DNA of 64,000 nt from Chitinophagaceae bacterium (GCA_004173235.1 SEAC01000015.1:1-64000); one strand, 5' to 3'; shown: positions 50,889 through 59,504, counted from the stretch's first letter. Notes: generated from the sequence alone by a model not told the origin. Program-made: numbers and translations.

Positions 50889-51726
50889 TGATTGTAGTTC
50901 TACGGTTAGCGATCAATTGCTGGAGCAGCGGGTTACCGTCCACTTCAGGCTTATTCTTCGAATACAGCTCCACGAGCTCTTTCTGCGTTCCACACGCCTC
51001 CACCCAGGCATACCAGTCGGAGCCGGGCTTCACGGTGTTAAAGGCTTCTTCTCCCAGCTCGCACCACTGTGCAATGAGCTGACCCGTTTTTTCATCCGGT
51101 TGAAAGGCCGGCTTGCCCATAAAAAGGCCAGTGCGGTCTTTCGAGGCTGTTGCCATGTGCCGCACGTCGAGCTCGAGGTTGATGGTCAGCTCGTATTCGA
51201 AGCCTTCCCGCGTCACTTCGCGCAGGCCGGCCTTTTCCACCTTAACCTTCCCATTGTTGTCCTTGATCATCTCGTAATCCTGCTTGCGTCGCACGGTGGT
51301 GATCACGTGGCAGGGGCTGTGGAGAATGGCCTCGAGGAATGCCTGGTGGCGTGGCGTCACGCGGGCCCAGTCCTGGTACTTGCCGCCCAAACTTTCCACG
51401 ATCTCCAGGCAACCGCCTTTGCCTTCCCATTCCTGCGAGATGGAATCTATGATGATCACCTCCATCCCAGCCTTTTCGCAGGTGCGGATTGCTTCGATGT
51501 AACGCTCAGGCGAGAACGGCGCGCTCAGCGGAAGCACGTTGAAGTCACCCATATGCGCGTAGAGGTCGGCCGAGCCATGCTCCGTGTCGATGATCGCCAC
51601 TTTCGAAAGGTCGTCTACCAGCCCTTTGGCTACAAGGATGGCGCTGTAGGTTTTGCCGCCGCCCGAAACAGCGCTGAGGCCGAGGCGGATCTTTGCTTGC
51701 TTTCTTGTTGCTTTTCTTAATTGCAT
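50866..51726 (-). CDS. Phage-type AAA/RecA-like ATPase (Sak4-like recombination protein)
   Basis: 286 residues. The Walker A loop LSAVSGGGKTYSA (GGGKT at 22-26), the acidic IIDTEHGSADLYA segment and the Walker B strand MEVIIIDSISQEW (near 88-100) match phage nucleotide-binding proteins of the AAA_24/Sak4 type, RecA-core ATPases that support single-strand annealing recombination. The HVITTVRRKQDYEM, GFEYELTINLELD and DRTGLFMGKPAFQPDEKTGQLIAQW blocks are typical of the same phage family. The C-terminal 60 residues are a variable helical tail. No phage SSB, exonuclease or RecT lies next to it, so its partners would be the small unknown proteins of the operon. Confidence 0.82.
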   Translation of the reverse strand: MQLRKATRKQAKIRLGLSAVSGGGKTYSAILVAKGLVDDLSKVAIIDTEHGSADLYAHMGDFNVLPLSAPFSPERYIEAIRTCEKAGMEVIIIDSISQEWEGKGGCLEIVESLGGKYQDWARVTPRHQAFLEAILHSPCHVITTVRRKQDYEMIKDNNGKVKVEKAGLREVTREGFEYELTINLELDVRHMATASKDRTGLFMGKPAFQPDEKTGQLIAQWCELGEEAFNTVKPGSDWYAWVEACGTQKELVELYSKNKPEVDGNPLLQQLIANRRTTINGKLSAA

Positions 51727-51768
51727 TGTATGTCGTGTTTATCGTACTCGTTGAGGGGCGCGCTTTTT

Positions 51769-51801
51769 CGCGTAGAGACGCGCATGGCGCGTCTCTACGC
51801 G
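51769..51801. repeat. Perfect palindrome with 15-bp arms, supplies a stop codon
   Basis: Arms cgcgtagagacgcgc (51769-51783) and gcgcgtctctacgcg (51787-51801) surround a 3-base loop. The stop codon (TAG, 51795-51797) of the adjacent minus-strand gene lies inside the right arm. No T-run accompanies it, so it is not a typical terminator. Confidence 0.85.
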
Positions 51802-52094
51802 GCCTTTGCGGAAGATTGAAGGAGACCGGCGAAATAACGCACGGCGGCTTCTTCGATGCCTTCCATCTGGCCGGTTACTTCGAGCACCGGCCGTATGTCG
51901 GTACCGTTCCACTTCACGAAGTCGATGTCGACGCCGTAGCGGTCGAACACATCGATAGGAGAGGCCTCCGGGCAGAAGTAGCCGGTTCCTTCAATCACCA
52001 GTTCGCCCACCAGCTCGGTCACGATCCGGAGATCGCGGACGATTTTGTGCTTGAGCGGATAGTGGAAGATGAATGCTTTATCGATTCGTTTCAT
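51795..52094 (-). CDS. Small hypothetical protein, first gene of the phage-like operon
   Basis: 99 residues starting MKRIDKAFIFHYPLKHKIVRD. An alpha/beta pattern (LRIVTELVGELVIEGTGYFCPEASPIDVFDRYGVDIDFVKW, RPVLEVTGQMEGIEEAAVRYFAGLL) is visible; no family is recognised. The C-terminal residues KAA and the stop codon come from the palindromic repeat at 51769-51801, so the original C-terminus may have been different. It is the promoter-proximal gene, divergent from the S24 repressor across a 101-base region with repeated ttcac/gtgaa motifs. Confidence 0.65.
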   Translation of the reverse strand: MKRIDKAFIFHYPLKHKIVRDLRIVTELVGELVIEGTGYFCPEASPIDVFDRYGVDIDFVKWNGTDIRPVLEVTGQMEGIEEAAVRYFAGLLQSSAKAA

Positions 52095-52195
52095 ATGAAT
52101 TAATTCCCTAGATTTGTGAAGCATGAAGTTACGATAATTCACTTTATGCACAATTAATTCACATATTTATTCACAGCGACTTAACACGTGTGTAT
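52095..52195. promoter_or_regulatory. Divergent operator/promoter region of the phage-like cassette
   Basis: This AT-rich spacer contains one ttgtgaa (52114-52120) and three attcac sites (52138-52143, 52157-52162, 52168-52173), two of them as attcaca direct repeats 11 bases apart. These are candidate operators for the S24 repressor, inferred from repetition and position only. Confidence 0.5.
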
Positions 52196-52921
52196 ATGAT
52201 GGGCAACATAAAGGAAATCAGGCAGTTGTATAACCTCACGCAGGAGGAATTCGCCCAGGCGTTGGGAATTACCCGCGAGTTGGTAAACAAGATGGAAAAG
52301 GGGAAATGCGGCGTGAGCAAGGCGACCCGGATTCTGATCCGCAATTTCCAGGAGGCCCGGAAAAGTGAAGATATTTCACACATGCCCGTTAGTGAGGTGC
52401 AAATCTTTGGAACGCCCAGTTCGAAGGTGCGCCAGCCCTATTTTCGCCAGCGTCAGTCGGGGCGGGTAAGCCGCCGCAACACCGAGGTTCCGTTGGTCGG
52501 CATAAAGGCGCAAGCGGGGTATATCCGAGGCTTCGAGCAGACGGATTATCTCGATACCCTGGAACAGTATTCACTGCCCCCGGGCGTGAATCCGACCGGT
52601 GCCGTATGGAGCTATTTCGAAGTGGATGGCGATTCGATGGAGCCCACGTTCTTTGCCGGCGACCTCGTGCTGGCGTCCATGGTGCCGCACGAAGACTGGC
52701 CTGATGTGAAGGATTTTTCAGTGTACGTCATCCTTACGGCTTCGCAGCTCATGCTGAAGCGCGTATTCCGGAAGAACGCCGATGAGTGGGTGCTCCTGTC
52801 TGATAATGAAGAAGCATACCCGCAGGCCATCCTCCCGGTTTCCGAAGTGAAGCAGGTATGGACCTTCCGCCGCCACATTCGCAGCAAGCTTCCGCAAAAG
52901 GACTTTAAGGTCACTGCCTGA
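52196..52921 (+). CDS. S24-type phage repressor (HTH XRE, LexA/CI-like autoprotease)
   Basis: 241 residues. The N-terminal XRE helix-turn-helix reads IKEIRQLYNLTQEEFAQALGITRELVNKMEKGK (about 4-36). A variable linker leads to the S24 peptidase domain: a likely Ala-Gly self-cleavage site in IKAQAGYIRG (Ala107-Gly108), the catalytic Ser147 in EVDGDSMEPTFFAGDLVL and the catalytic Lys188 in QLMLKRVF. All LexA/CI hallmarks are therefore intact, and RecA-stimulated self-cleavage after DNA damage is plausible. Two adjacent ATGs (52196, 52199) and an upstream GTG (52190) are possible starts. It is divergent from the five-gene operon it probably controls; the T9SS protein gene follows with its own promoter. 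Confidence 0.9.
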   Translation: MMGNIKEIRQLYNLTQEEFAQALGITRELVNKMEKGKCGVSKATRILIRNFQEARKSEDISHMPVSEVQIFGTPSSKVRQPYFRQRQSGRVSRRNTEVPLVGIKAQAGYIRGFEQTDYLDTLEQYSLPPGVNPTGAVWSYFEVDGDSMEPTFFAGDLVLASMVPHEDWPDVKDFSVYVILTASQLMLKRVFRKNADEWVLLSDNEEAYPQAILPVSEVKQVWTFRRHIRSKLPQKDFKVTA

Positions 52922-52949
52922 GTGCTTTCAGGCCGGTAAAAGGAATTCG

Positions 52950-52957
52950 TACATTCG
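52950..52957 (+). promoter_or_regulatory. -7 box of the T9SS-exported protein gene
   Basis: TACATTCG, 16 bases before the ATG at 52974. Same variant as before the genes at 11809 and 31430. Confidence 0.5.
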
Positions 52958-52973
52958 ACCAAACTAAACTGCC

Positions 52974-55745
52974 ATGCGTCGGGTTGTATGCTTCCTTCTA
53001 GCACTTGGTCTTGCAGTCTCCCTGAAGGCGCAAAATTGGAAATGGTCGGCACGTGCCGATGACCGGTATGTGTCGGCCGTTTCCGGGCATAATTCGCAGT
53101 ACCTGCAGGTAGCGGGCGATGCGGATGGCGGCGTTGTATTGGCGCAGGGCCTGCGGCTCGCAAACGGAGGAAACAGCACCCCAGTCGTTCGGATTGCCCG
53201 CTACGATCGTACCGGCAGGTTGACCTGGGATCATTACCTCGAGCAGCCTCCCGTATTCTCGTACAGCGAACCCGAGGTTTGGGACGTAAAAATCGATCGC
53301 TGGGGACAGGTTTATTTACTCGCCATTAATTATACGCGTTTCGACAACGGAGCGATTACGCCTACCAGCGGGAAGTACTGTTTGTACAAGTTCAGTGCAC
53401 AAGGCAGGTTGATCTGGAAGCGACCCGGCGGAAATTTCACGGTCAAGGCTCAACTCGGTTTAAGCACGAGTGGACTTTCAGTTTACATGTTCACGGACTG
53501 TCCGCCCGGTTTCACTGTCCTGGACTCCACCTTCAGCAATACCGTCAATGGGCTCTTTCTCGGGCGGTTGGATACTGGCGGCGTGCTTCGTAAAAGCATG
53601 ATCATCCAGAACGGCCGTACGGGGAGTGGAACGCGATGCTTTTCGGTGAATGCGGCGGGCGAGGTGCTGATCAGCGGTACGGGTTCCAATTCCGTAACCG
53701 TTGGCGATACTACGATCACGCTTACCTCCGGACAGGTGACCAGGAACTTCGTTGCGAAATTCGAGGGCACGAACTTTTCCCGCAAATGGGTCCGCGTTCA
53801 GTCGTTCCAGGGCGACTTCACCAGTGCCGATTTTACCGACCATGCTTTTCTGCCCAACGGTAACATTGTTCAACTCTTAAGACTCTCTCGTTCCGGCAGC
53901 GCGTCCCCATTGGTGAGTGCCTCCTTTGAAGACGTCGCAGTGCAGCTTAGTTTGGTACAGGATGGAGGAAGTCCGTTCCTCGTTTTGTTTGATTCCTCAG
54001 GCAGGTTTCTCAGGCACTCGCCGTTCAGTACGGATGCTCCGGCGGGCATTTCCAAAAACAACCTGGCCGTGGATACGGCAGGCCGTATTTATTTCGGCAG
54101 CGATCGTCAACTTCGCCGCGCCGGCGGTTCGGGCTATTGGGGCGGTACCCTATATGCGGCTGACAGCACGGGAGCTCCTCTCTGGAGTAAGAACATTCAA
54201 ACGACTGACTCGGTCAGCGGCTCCGATTTTTCCATCAAGGTGGTGATGGCGCAGAATGAATTGCGGGCAGGGATGGTTCTTGCCAACGGATTCACACCGG
54301 TCAAGTATGCGCTAGGTCCGGATACGCTAGCCTTTCCTAACTGTCCCTTTTGCGGGTACGCGGCCATCAGTGCCTTTGGAGACAGGGGCAACTACATCCG
54401 CGGACGTGTGTTTCGCGATGAGAATGGCAATGGTCAGTTCGATGCAGCCGATCGGGCCATGGTGAATCAGGAAGTGCGTGCAGGTTCGTTTCGCGCCTTC
54501 ACCGATCCGGAAGGTTACTACCGGATGGATGTCGATTCCGGTACCTATTCGGTTACGGCACCAGGGCGGCGTTTTTACCGCGTGTTGCCGGCTACGCAAA
54601 CCGCCGCATTTACCGCAGGTGCACAATCGATCGTAGGTAAGAATTTTTCTTTCGTTCCGGATACTTCCGTCACCGATGTATCGATTGAACTTACCCAGTT
54701 TGGACTAACGCGGCCTGGCTTGCCTTCGTACGTTCAGTTCACTGTGCGTAACCTCGGAATTTTGCCCGCGTCTGGAACGTATGGCCTGAAGCTGGATCCG
54801 CTCATCCGGTTCGATCAGAGCGACAGCACAAGGATTTTCACTTCGCCCGATTCCGTGGCATGGGCCTATTCGAATCTGCAGCCTGAAGCAACGATCCGCA
54901 GCGGCGCGGTGCTGTTGCCCGATGCTGCGGCTCCAATGGGCACGTTGATCAGGATGGCGGCATCCGTGACTCCTTACGCGTCGGACACGATCAAAGCGAA
55001 CAACCGGGATACGGCATGGGTGAGGATCCTTAGTTCTTATGATCCGAACGACAAGCAGGTATCGCCCTTTCACGTGCTGCGCATCGACTCCGCACAAGGA
55101 GGCAAATACGACCTGGAGTACACCATCCGATTCCAGAATACGGGCAACGATACGGCGTTCCTGGTACATCTTGCAGATACGCTTTCGGAATTGCTGGATT
55201 TCAACTCCATTCGACTGCTCGCCTGGAGCCATCCCGTTCAACTTGAATGGCGCGGTCCGAATCAGCTGCACTTCTGGTTCAACAACATCCTGCTTCCCGG
55301 CTCGCAGGCAAATGAACGCGCAAGCCATGGGTTCGTGCGCTTTGCCATTCGCCCAAAAAGTAGCGTGATCGTGTCGGACAGCATTCGTAATCGCGCCGGA
55401 ATTTATTTCGACCGAAACGAGGTCGTCTTGACGAACCGTACGAATACCTATTTCGGCAGCAGCATCGTTACTGCCTTGAGCTCGCTCAACTATTCGTACT
55501 ATAAGCTTGCAGCTTTCCCCAACCCCGCGCGAAAGTCCGTTCACTACCGGATTACCGGTGGCCGCCGGGGTAACGTTTACCTGCGGCTGATGAACCTTTC
55601 CGGAGTGGTGGTGTGGAAGAAAGTGCATACCGGTGGCGGGCCGGCAGAGGGCGACCTGAACATTGAGGACTTACCTGCAGGAGTATATGCGCTTCAGGCA
55701 ATCGGTCCTGAAGGAACCGGGATGATGATGATTGAAAAAAAATAG
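52974..55745 (+). CDS. T9SS type A sorting domain-containing secreted protein
   Basis: 923 residues. The signal peptide MRRVVCFLLALGLAVSLKAQ is cleaved after LKAQ. Residues about 25-460 look like a beta-propeller of WD/SBBP type (repeats such as YLLAINYTR, GRIYFGSDRQLRRAG). An SdrD B-like/carboxypeptidase regulatory-like segment (IRGRVFRDENGNGQFDAADRAMVNQEV, about 473-540) follows. The conserved Bacteroidota domain starting SSYDPNDKQVSP (about 687-825) comes next, then the C-terminal sorting domain LAAFPNPARKSVHYRI to GVYALQAIGPEGTGMMMIEKK. The last directs export through the type IX system and attachment to the cell surface. A surface or released adhesin/binding role is inferred. Confidence 0.9.
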   Translation: MRRVVCFLLALGLAVSLKAQNWKWSARADDRYVSAVSGHNSQYLQVAGDADGGVVLAQGLRLANGGNSTPVVRIARYDRTGRLTWDHYLEQPPVFSYSEPEVWDVKIDRWGQVYLLAINYTRFDNGAITPTSGKYCLYKFSAQGRLIWKRPGGNFTVKAQLGLSTSGLSVYMFTDCPPGFTVLDSTFSNTVNGLFLGRLDTGGVLRKSMIIQNGRTGSGTRCFSVNAAGEVLISGTGSNSVTVGDTTITLTSGQVTRNFVAKFEGTNFSRKWVRVQSFQGDFTSADFTDHAFLPNGNIVQLLRLSRSGSASPLVSASFEDVAVQLSLVQDGGSPFLVLFDSSGRFLRHSPFSTDAPAGISKNNLAVDTAGRIYFGSDRQLRRAGGSGYWGGTLYAADSTGAPLWSKNIQTTDSVSGSDFSIKVVMAQNELRAGMVLANGFTPVKYALGPDTLAFPNCPFCGYAAISAFGDRGNYIRGRVFRDENGNGQFDAADRAMVNQEVRAGSFRAFTDPEGYYRMDVDSGTYSVTAPGRRFYRVLPATQTAAFTAGAQSIVGKNFSFVPDTSVTDVSIELTQFGLTRPGLPSYVQFTVRNLGILPASGTYGLKLDPLIRFDQSDSTRIFTSPDSVAWAYSNLQPEATIRSGAVLLPDAAAPMGTLIRMAASVTPYASDTIKANNRDTAWVRILSSYDPNDKQVSPFHVLRIDSAQGGKYDLEYTIRFQNTGNDTAFLVHLADTLSELLDFNSIRLLAWSHPVQLEWRGPNQLHFWFNNILLPGSQANERASHGFVRFAIRPKSSVIVSDSIRNRAGIYFDRNEVVLTNRTNTYFGSSIVTALSSLNYSYYKLAAFPNPARKSVHYRITGGRRGNVYLRLMNLSGVVVWKKVHTGGGPAEGDLNIEDLPAGVYALQAIGPEGTGMMMIEKK

Positions 55746-55762
55746 GGCTCGCCTCCGAGCCC
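55733..55762 (-). terminator. Terminator at the convergent ends of the T9SS protein gene and a small gene
   Basis: The stem gggctcg / cgagccc (55745-55751, 55756-55762) is flanked leftward by an A-run that reads as a T-run on the minus strand. It thus terminates the minus-strand gene at 55794-55979. The stop codon TAG of the + gene overlaps the stem. Confidence 0.75.
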
Positions 55763-55793
55763 CAACACTTAAAGTCTGCAATTTCCGCAACAA

Positions 55794-55979
55794 CTATTTC
55801 TTTTCCCTGGGTCTGTTGTTGCGCACATCTTTCGCATTGTGCGTTTCGTTGCCGCCTCTCGTATCCTGCTCTTCCTTGGAGCGGCTATCGAGGTCGTCGC
55901 GCACATCCGGGCGCGGACGATGCGAGGCCATTTGCTTACTCTGCATATTGTTCTGAGAACGGGCTCCTTTGCTGCTCAT
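55794..55979 (-). CDS. Small, highly charged hydrophilic protein
   Basis: 61 residues beginning MSSKGARSQNNMQSK, dominated by Arg, Asp, Asn, Gln, Glu and Lys (RPRPDVRDDLDSRSKEEQDTRGG, KDVRNNRPREKK). It is probably disordered; I recognise no family. The chance of a false gene is real, but it has a dedicated terminator 32 bases downstream and starts in an AT-rich region suited to a promoter. It may share transcription with the amine oxidase gene upstream (76-base gap). A nucleic-acid or ribosome-related role would fit the charge but is a guess. Confidence 0.5.
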   Translation of the reverse strand: MSSKGARSQNNMQSKQMASHRPRPDVRDDLDSRSKEEQDTRGGNETHNAKDVRNNRPREKK

Positions 55980-56055
55980 AATATTGATTTTAATACGGAT
56001 ATGTTCCGCAAAACCGTACCAAACTCCACACGCCAGCGGGTTAAAAAAGAGTGGG

Positions 56056-57306
56056 TCATACACCAGCCAATAGCTCGTCCACTGCTGCTTTTGCTGTTGC
56101 GAATGCGGCTTCCACCGTGCCGATAGACGGCCCACTCTCCAGGCATTCGCCGGCAAAGAACAGCGTGCCTTTCACCGATTGCGCCATTCGCTGTTGCCGC
56201 TCTTTGCCTGCTACTACTTCGAATGAATAGGCGCCTCGTGCAAAAGGGTCTGCGCACCAGTCGTGAAAGTGGAAGGCGCGAAGTTGCGCTCGTACGCTTT
56301 GATCGGGCATTTGAAAGATCGTGGCCAGCGACTGAAATGCATACTCCAGTAGCGCCGCCTCGCTCAGTGCGATCGCTCCCGATGCTGTTGGTCCGCCGAC
56401 CCAGCCCACAAGCGTATTGGGATTGCTTCCGGCCCACCACGTAGGAATGGGCGCTTCGCTGAAAAGAAAACCGAGGCCGGGCGCGGCTTCTTCCCAGAAG
56501 GGCTGATGAAACCCCAGGATCACCTTCAACGCCGCGCCTAACCCTAGTTGCTGCGCTGCCGCTTCCTTTTCGGGAAGTGCCGGGATCCATTCAACCGTGC
56601 GCTGCTGCCAGCAACCAAGGGGGAGGGTGCAAAGCAATTTCTTCCCGCGGAATATTTCGCCATCCAACGCCGTCAATTCTACTTCGTTCTCACGCCAACG
56701 GACAACCGAAATAACCTGTTGCAGAAAAAAGTGAGCTCCCGCACCTTCCGCATCACGGCAGAGAAACTCCAGCAACGGACCGTAGCCACCCGGCGTACGC
56801 TCGTCTTCTTCATGAGCGCCCGTGCTCAGCTCGCGCTTCAGTGCGCGCGTGCTCGCATAGTCGATGTCGGCAGCATAATAGCCTTCCACATACCGGATCA
56901 GCTGCGCACGCGTCCGGCTCCAATCGTTACCCGCAAGCTTTTCGTCAATGAACTGCCGAACGGGAATGTCCTCCCGCACACTTTCCAGTTGTTGCTGCAA
57001 TTCATCCCATCGTTCAATGAAGCCGTCCTGTTCGGCAAGGACGCCATTGCGGACGGCATACATATTTCCGTCCATCGTGCCATAAGCGATTCGGGCATCC
57101 TGCGCAAGCTTCTTTGTGAGCGCTCCCTTGCCGTGAATGAATTCTGCGCCCAATTCCACCGGGCCCAGCTCGCCCGGTATCGTCCACACGCGTCCACCGA
57201 CGCGGTCGCGCGCCTCTACTACGGCCACACGAAGGCCCGCTCGCGCGATGGTTCTTGCTGCGTATAAACCGGAGGCCCCGGCGCCGAGGATGAGAACGTC
57301 GTACAA
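56056..57306 (-). CDS. Flavin monoamine oxidase family protein
   Basis: 416 residues. The N-terminal FAD-binding motif VLILGAGASGLYAARTIARAG is followed by VVEARDRVGGRVWTI and LGAEFIHG, the typical amine oxidase order. The C-terminal GTLFFAGECLESGPSIGTVEAAFATAKAAVDELL is the second FAD-contacting motif. The substrate-domain region (about 110-290) is diverged, so the amine or other substrate is unknown. The start codon appears to be TTG at 57306 (MYDVLILGAG), since no ATG lies near and the flavin motif begins within ten residues. The upstream region is an acaaac-type repeat, with no recognisable -7 box. Confidence 0.85.
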   Translation of the reverse strand: MYDVLILGAGASGLYAARTIARAGLRVAVVEARDRVGGRVWTIPGELGPVELGAEFIHGKGALTKKLAQDARIAYGTMDGNMYAVRNGVLAEQDGFIERWDELQQQLESVREDIPVRQFIDEKLAGNDWSRTRAQLIRYVEGYYAADIDYASTRALKRELSTGAHEEDERTPGGYGPLLEFLCRDAEGAGAHFFLQQVISVVRWRENEVELTALDGEIFRGKKLLCTLPLGCWQQRTVEWIPALPEKEAAAQQLGLGAALKVILGFHQPFWEEAAPGLGFLFSEAPIPTWWAGSNPNTLVGWVGGPTASGAIALSEAALLEYAFQSLATIFQMPDQSVRAQLRAFHFHDWCADPFARGAYSFEVVAGKERQQRMAQSVKGTLFFAGECLESGPSIGTVEAAFATAKAAVDELLAGV

Positions 57307-57307
57307 T

Positions 57308-57426
57308 GCGTTTTGAGTTTGTTGTTTGTCGTTTGTGGTTTATGGTTTGGCGTTTCTCGTTTTTTAGCAAGCGGCCGGATATTAATTCGTCAGCCAATGA
57401 CCAATTGCAAACGACAAACTACAAAC
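57308..57426. repeat. acaaacca-type repeats in inverted orientation
   Basis: The left block tttgttgtttgtcgtttgtg (57312-57331) and the right block gcaaacgacaaactacaaac (57406-57425) are near-complementary. They flank a spacer with ttagcaagcggccggatatt between the aldolase terminator and the amine oxidase gene. Confidence 0.6.
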
Positions 57427-57429
57427 AAA

Positions 57430-57451
57430 AACCCCGCCGGTAGGCGGGGTT
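57430..57451 (-). terminator. Terminator of the aldolase gene
   Basis: The perfect 9-bp stem aaccccgcc / ggcggggtt with loop ggta is followed on the minus strand by tttgtttg. Confidence 0.85.
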
Positions 57452-57455
57452 CGTA

Positions 57456-58511
57456 TTATGCGATGGTGATGCTTTCGTCGAGGTAAACATCCTGGATAGT
57501 CTGGAGCATCTGCACTCCCTGTTCGAAGGGCCGCTGGAAGGCCTTGCGTCCAAGGATGAGGCCCATGCCGCCTGCGCGCTTGTTGATGACGGCCGTGGTA
57601 ACGGCTTCCACCATGTCGCTCTCGCCTTTGCTTTCGCCACCGGAGTTGATGAGGCCCACTCGTCCGTTGTAGCAGTTGAGCACCTGGTAGCGCGTGAGGT
57701 CGATCGGGTGGTCGGTGGTGAGTTTTTCGTATACCAGCTTGTGCGTTTTGCCATGCTTCGTTGCATTGTAGCCGCCGTTATTCGTAGGCAATTTCTGCTT
57801 GATGATGTCGGCCTGCAGTGTTACGCCGAGGTGGTTGGCCTGGCCCGTGAGGTCGGCAGATGCATGGTAGTCTACGCCATCCACCTTAAACGCATTGTTG
57901 CGTGTGTAGCACCAAAGAATGGTGGCCATGCCCAATTCGTGCGCGTATTCAAAAGCTTCCGCAACTTCCTTCAGCTGGCGCGCGCTTTCGGCAGAGCCCC
58001 AGTAGATGGTGGCGCCTACTGCAATTGCGCCCATGTTCCAGGCACTCTTGATGGTGCCGAACATCGTTTGGTCGAAGCGATTGGGATGCGACAGGAATTC
58101 GTTGTGGTTGATCTTCACAATGAACGGAATGCGGTGCGCGTATTTGCGGGCCATGATGCCCAGAACGCCATAGGTGGAGGCAACACCGTTGCAGCCACCT
58201 TCGATGGCGAGGCGAATGATGTTCTCCGGGTCGAAGTAAAGCGGGTTGGGCGCAAATGCGGAGCCGCCGCTGTGCTCGATGCCCTGGTCCACAGGAAAGA
58301 TGGAGCAGTAGCCCGTATCCGCGAGGCGGCCGCTGCCGAGCAGTTGCTGGAGCGAGCGCAGAACCTGCGGGCTGCGGTTGCTGTTCACCCAGATGTCGTC
58401 CACATGCGTGGGAGAGGGCAGGTGCAGTGTTGATTTTTCGATGGTCTGACAGCTGTGGTTCAGCAGGTATTCGGCTTGCGAGCCTAGCAGTTCTGCGATT
58501 TTTTGCGCCAT
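57456..58511 (-). CDS. fbaB: Class I fructose-bisphosphate aldolase (FbaB/DhnA family)
   Basis: 351 residues. Motifs of archaeal-type class I aldolases are present: [55 protein letters not shown], and the C-terminal [42 protein letters not shown]. Lysines in [15 protein letters not shown] and SGGESKG regions include the Schiff-base candidate. The reaction is cleavage or formation of fructose-1,6-bisphosphate in glycolysis and gluconeogenesis. A perfect -7 box TATATTTG (58534-58541, minus strand) lies 22 bases before the ATG. It is a single gene with its own terminator. Confidence 0.93.
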   Translation of the reverse strand: MAQKIAELLGSQAEYLLNHSCQTIEKSTLHLPSPTHVDDIWVNSNRSPQVLRSLQQLLGSGRLADTGYCSIFPVDQGIEHSGGSAFAPNPLYFDPENIIRLAIEGGCNGVASTYGVLGIMARKYAHRIPFIVKINHNEFLSHPNRFDQTMFGTIKSAWNMGAIAVGATIYWGSAESARQLKEVAEAFEYAHELGMATILWCYTRNNAFKVDGVDYHASADLTGQANHLGVTLQADIIKQKLPTNNGGYNATKHGKTHKLVYEKLTTDHPIDLTRYQVLNCYNGRVGLINSGGESKGESDMVEAVTTAVINKRAGGMGLILGRKAFQRPFEQGVQMLQTIQDVYLDESITIA

Positions 58512-58533
58512 AAAGGGTTTGTTTGAGGTGGGG

Positions 58534-58541
58534 CAAATATA
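58534..58541 (-). promoter_or_regulatory. -7 box of fbaB
   Basis: TATATTTG on the minus strand, 22 bases before the ATG at 58511. Confidence 0.6.
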
Positions 58542-58675
58542 GGCGATTGGGTTATTGGTCTATGCGGCCGGCGATAACCGGTTCGGTACCAATCAGAAAG
58601 GAGATTTGACTCGCTTTCGTCGTGTCCGGAACACACAAACAAAAGCTGCAGTAGCACCGTTTGGCGTTACTGTAT

Positions 58676-59500
58676 TTATACAACTGCCTTCCGCAGGCGA
58701 ACGAGTTGCTCCAGCAGGCCTTCGATCAGTTCGAGGCGGAGCATGTTGGCGCCGTCGCTGAGCGCGCAGGCCGGGTCGGGGTGGGTTTCAATGAAGAGTC
58801 CATCCGCGCCTGCAGCAATGGCTGCCTTGGCGATGGTGCCAATCAGTTGCGGGTTGCCGCCCGTGACGCCCCCGGCCTGGTTGGGCTGCTGCAGCGCATG
58901 CGTGCAGTCCATCACAACGGGCGCGCCGGCTTCCTGCATCCACGGAATGTTGCGGTAGTCCACCACCAGGTCCTGGTAGCCGAAGGTGGTGCCCCGCTCC
59001 GTCAGGATCACCTGCTCGTTGCCGGTGCTTCGGATCTTGTCGGCGGCAAATTTCATCGACGGCCCATTCAGGAACTGCCCCTTTTTCACGTTCACTATTT
59101 TGCCTGTGCGTCCTGCCGCGAGCAGCAGTTCGGTTTGACGACAAAGGAACGCGGGTATCTGCAGTATATCTACAAACTTCGCGGCTTCGGCGGCTTCGTT
59201 TTCGCTGTGTACGTCGGTAGTGGTAGGTAGACCAAAGTGCACGCCGGCTTTTTGCAGCGTGCCCAGCCCGAACAGGTCGCCGTGCCCGGTAAAGGATGTT
59301 GCGCTGGTGCGGTTGGCTTTGCGGTAGGATGCTTTGAGCACCAGCGGTATGGCAAGGCGCTTACAAACCGCCGCCAGGTGCGACCCGATCTCCGAGAGGT
59401 TTTCTTCGCTTTCCACTACGCAGGGTCCTGCGATGAGGAAGAAGTTTTTCGGATCGTATTGCTGTCCGGCGAAAAGATGTTCGAGATAATTCGGGATCAT
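58676..59500 (-). CDS. kdsA: 3-deoxy-8-phosphooctulonate synthase (KDO-8-phosphate synthase)
   Basis: 274 residues, usual length. It condenses PEP with arabinose-5-phosphate to KDO-8-phosphate, the first committed step of LPS inner-core KDO synthesis. Motifs: FFLIAGPCVVESEEN, LVLKASYRKANRTS, PTTTDVHSENEA, QIPAFLCRQTELLLAA, NVKKGQFLNGPSMK, RGTTFGYQDLVVDYRNIPWM and MDCTHALQQPNQAGGVTGG. A Cys before the RQTELL region and the later Cys/His are consistent with a metal-dependent class. A -7 box TATCTTTG ends four bases before the ATG, so the mRNA is likely leaderless. No kdsB or kdsC is nearby. Confidence 0.95.
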   Translation of the reverse strand: MIPNYLEHLFAGQQYDPKNFFLIAGPCVVESEENLSEIGSHLAAVCKRLAIPLVLKASYRKANRTSATSFTGHGDLFGLGTLQKAGVHFGLPTTTDVHSENEAAEAAKFVDILQIPAFLCRQTELLLAAGRTGKIVNVKKGQFLNGPSMKFAADKIRSTGNEQVILTERGTTFGYQDLVVDYRNIPWMQEAGAPVVMDCTHALQQPNQAGGVTGGNPQLIGTIAKAAIAAGADGLFIETHPDPACALSDGANMLRLELIEGLLEQLVRLRKAVV

Positions 59501-59504
59501 GGCG

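Noticed and set aside
49737..52921. The phage-like cassette considered as an intact prophage
   Set aside because: There is no integrase, attachment repeat, terminase, portal, capsid or lysis gene, and unrelated chromosomal genes flank it within 150 bases.
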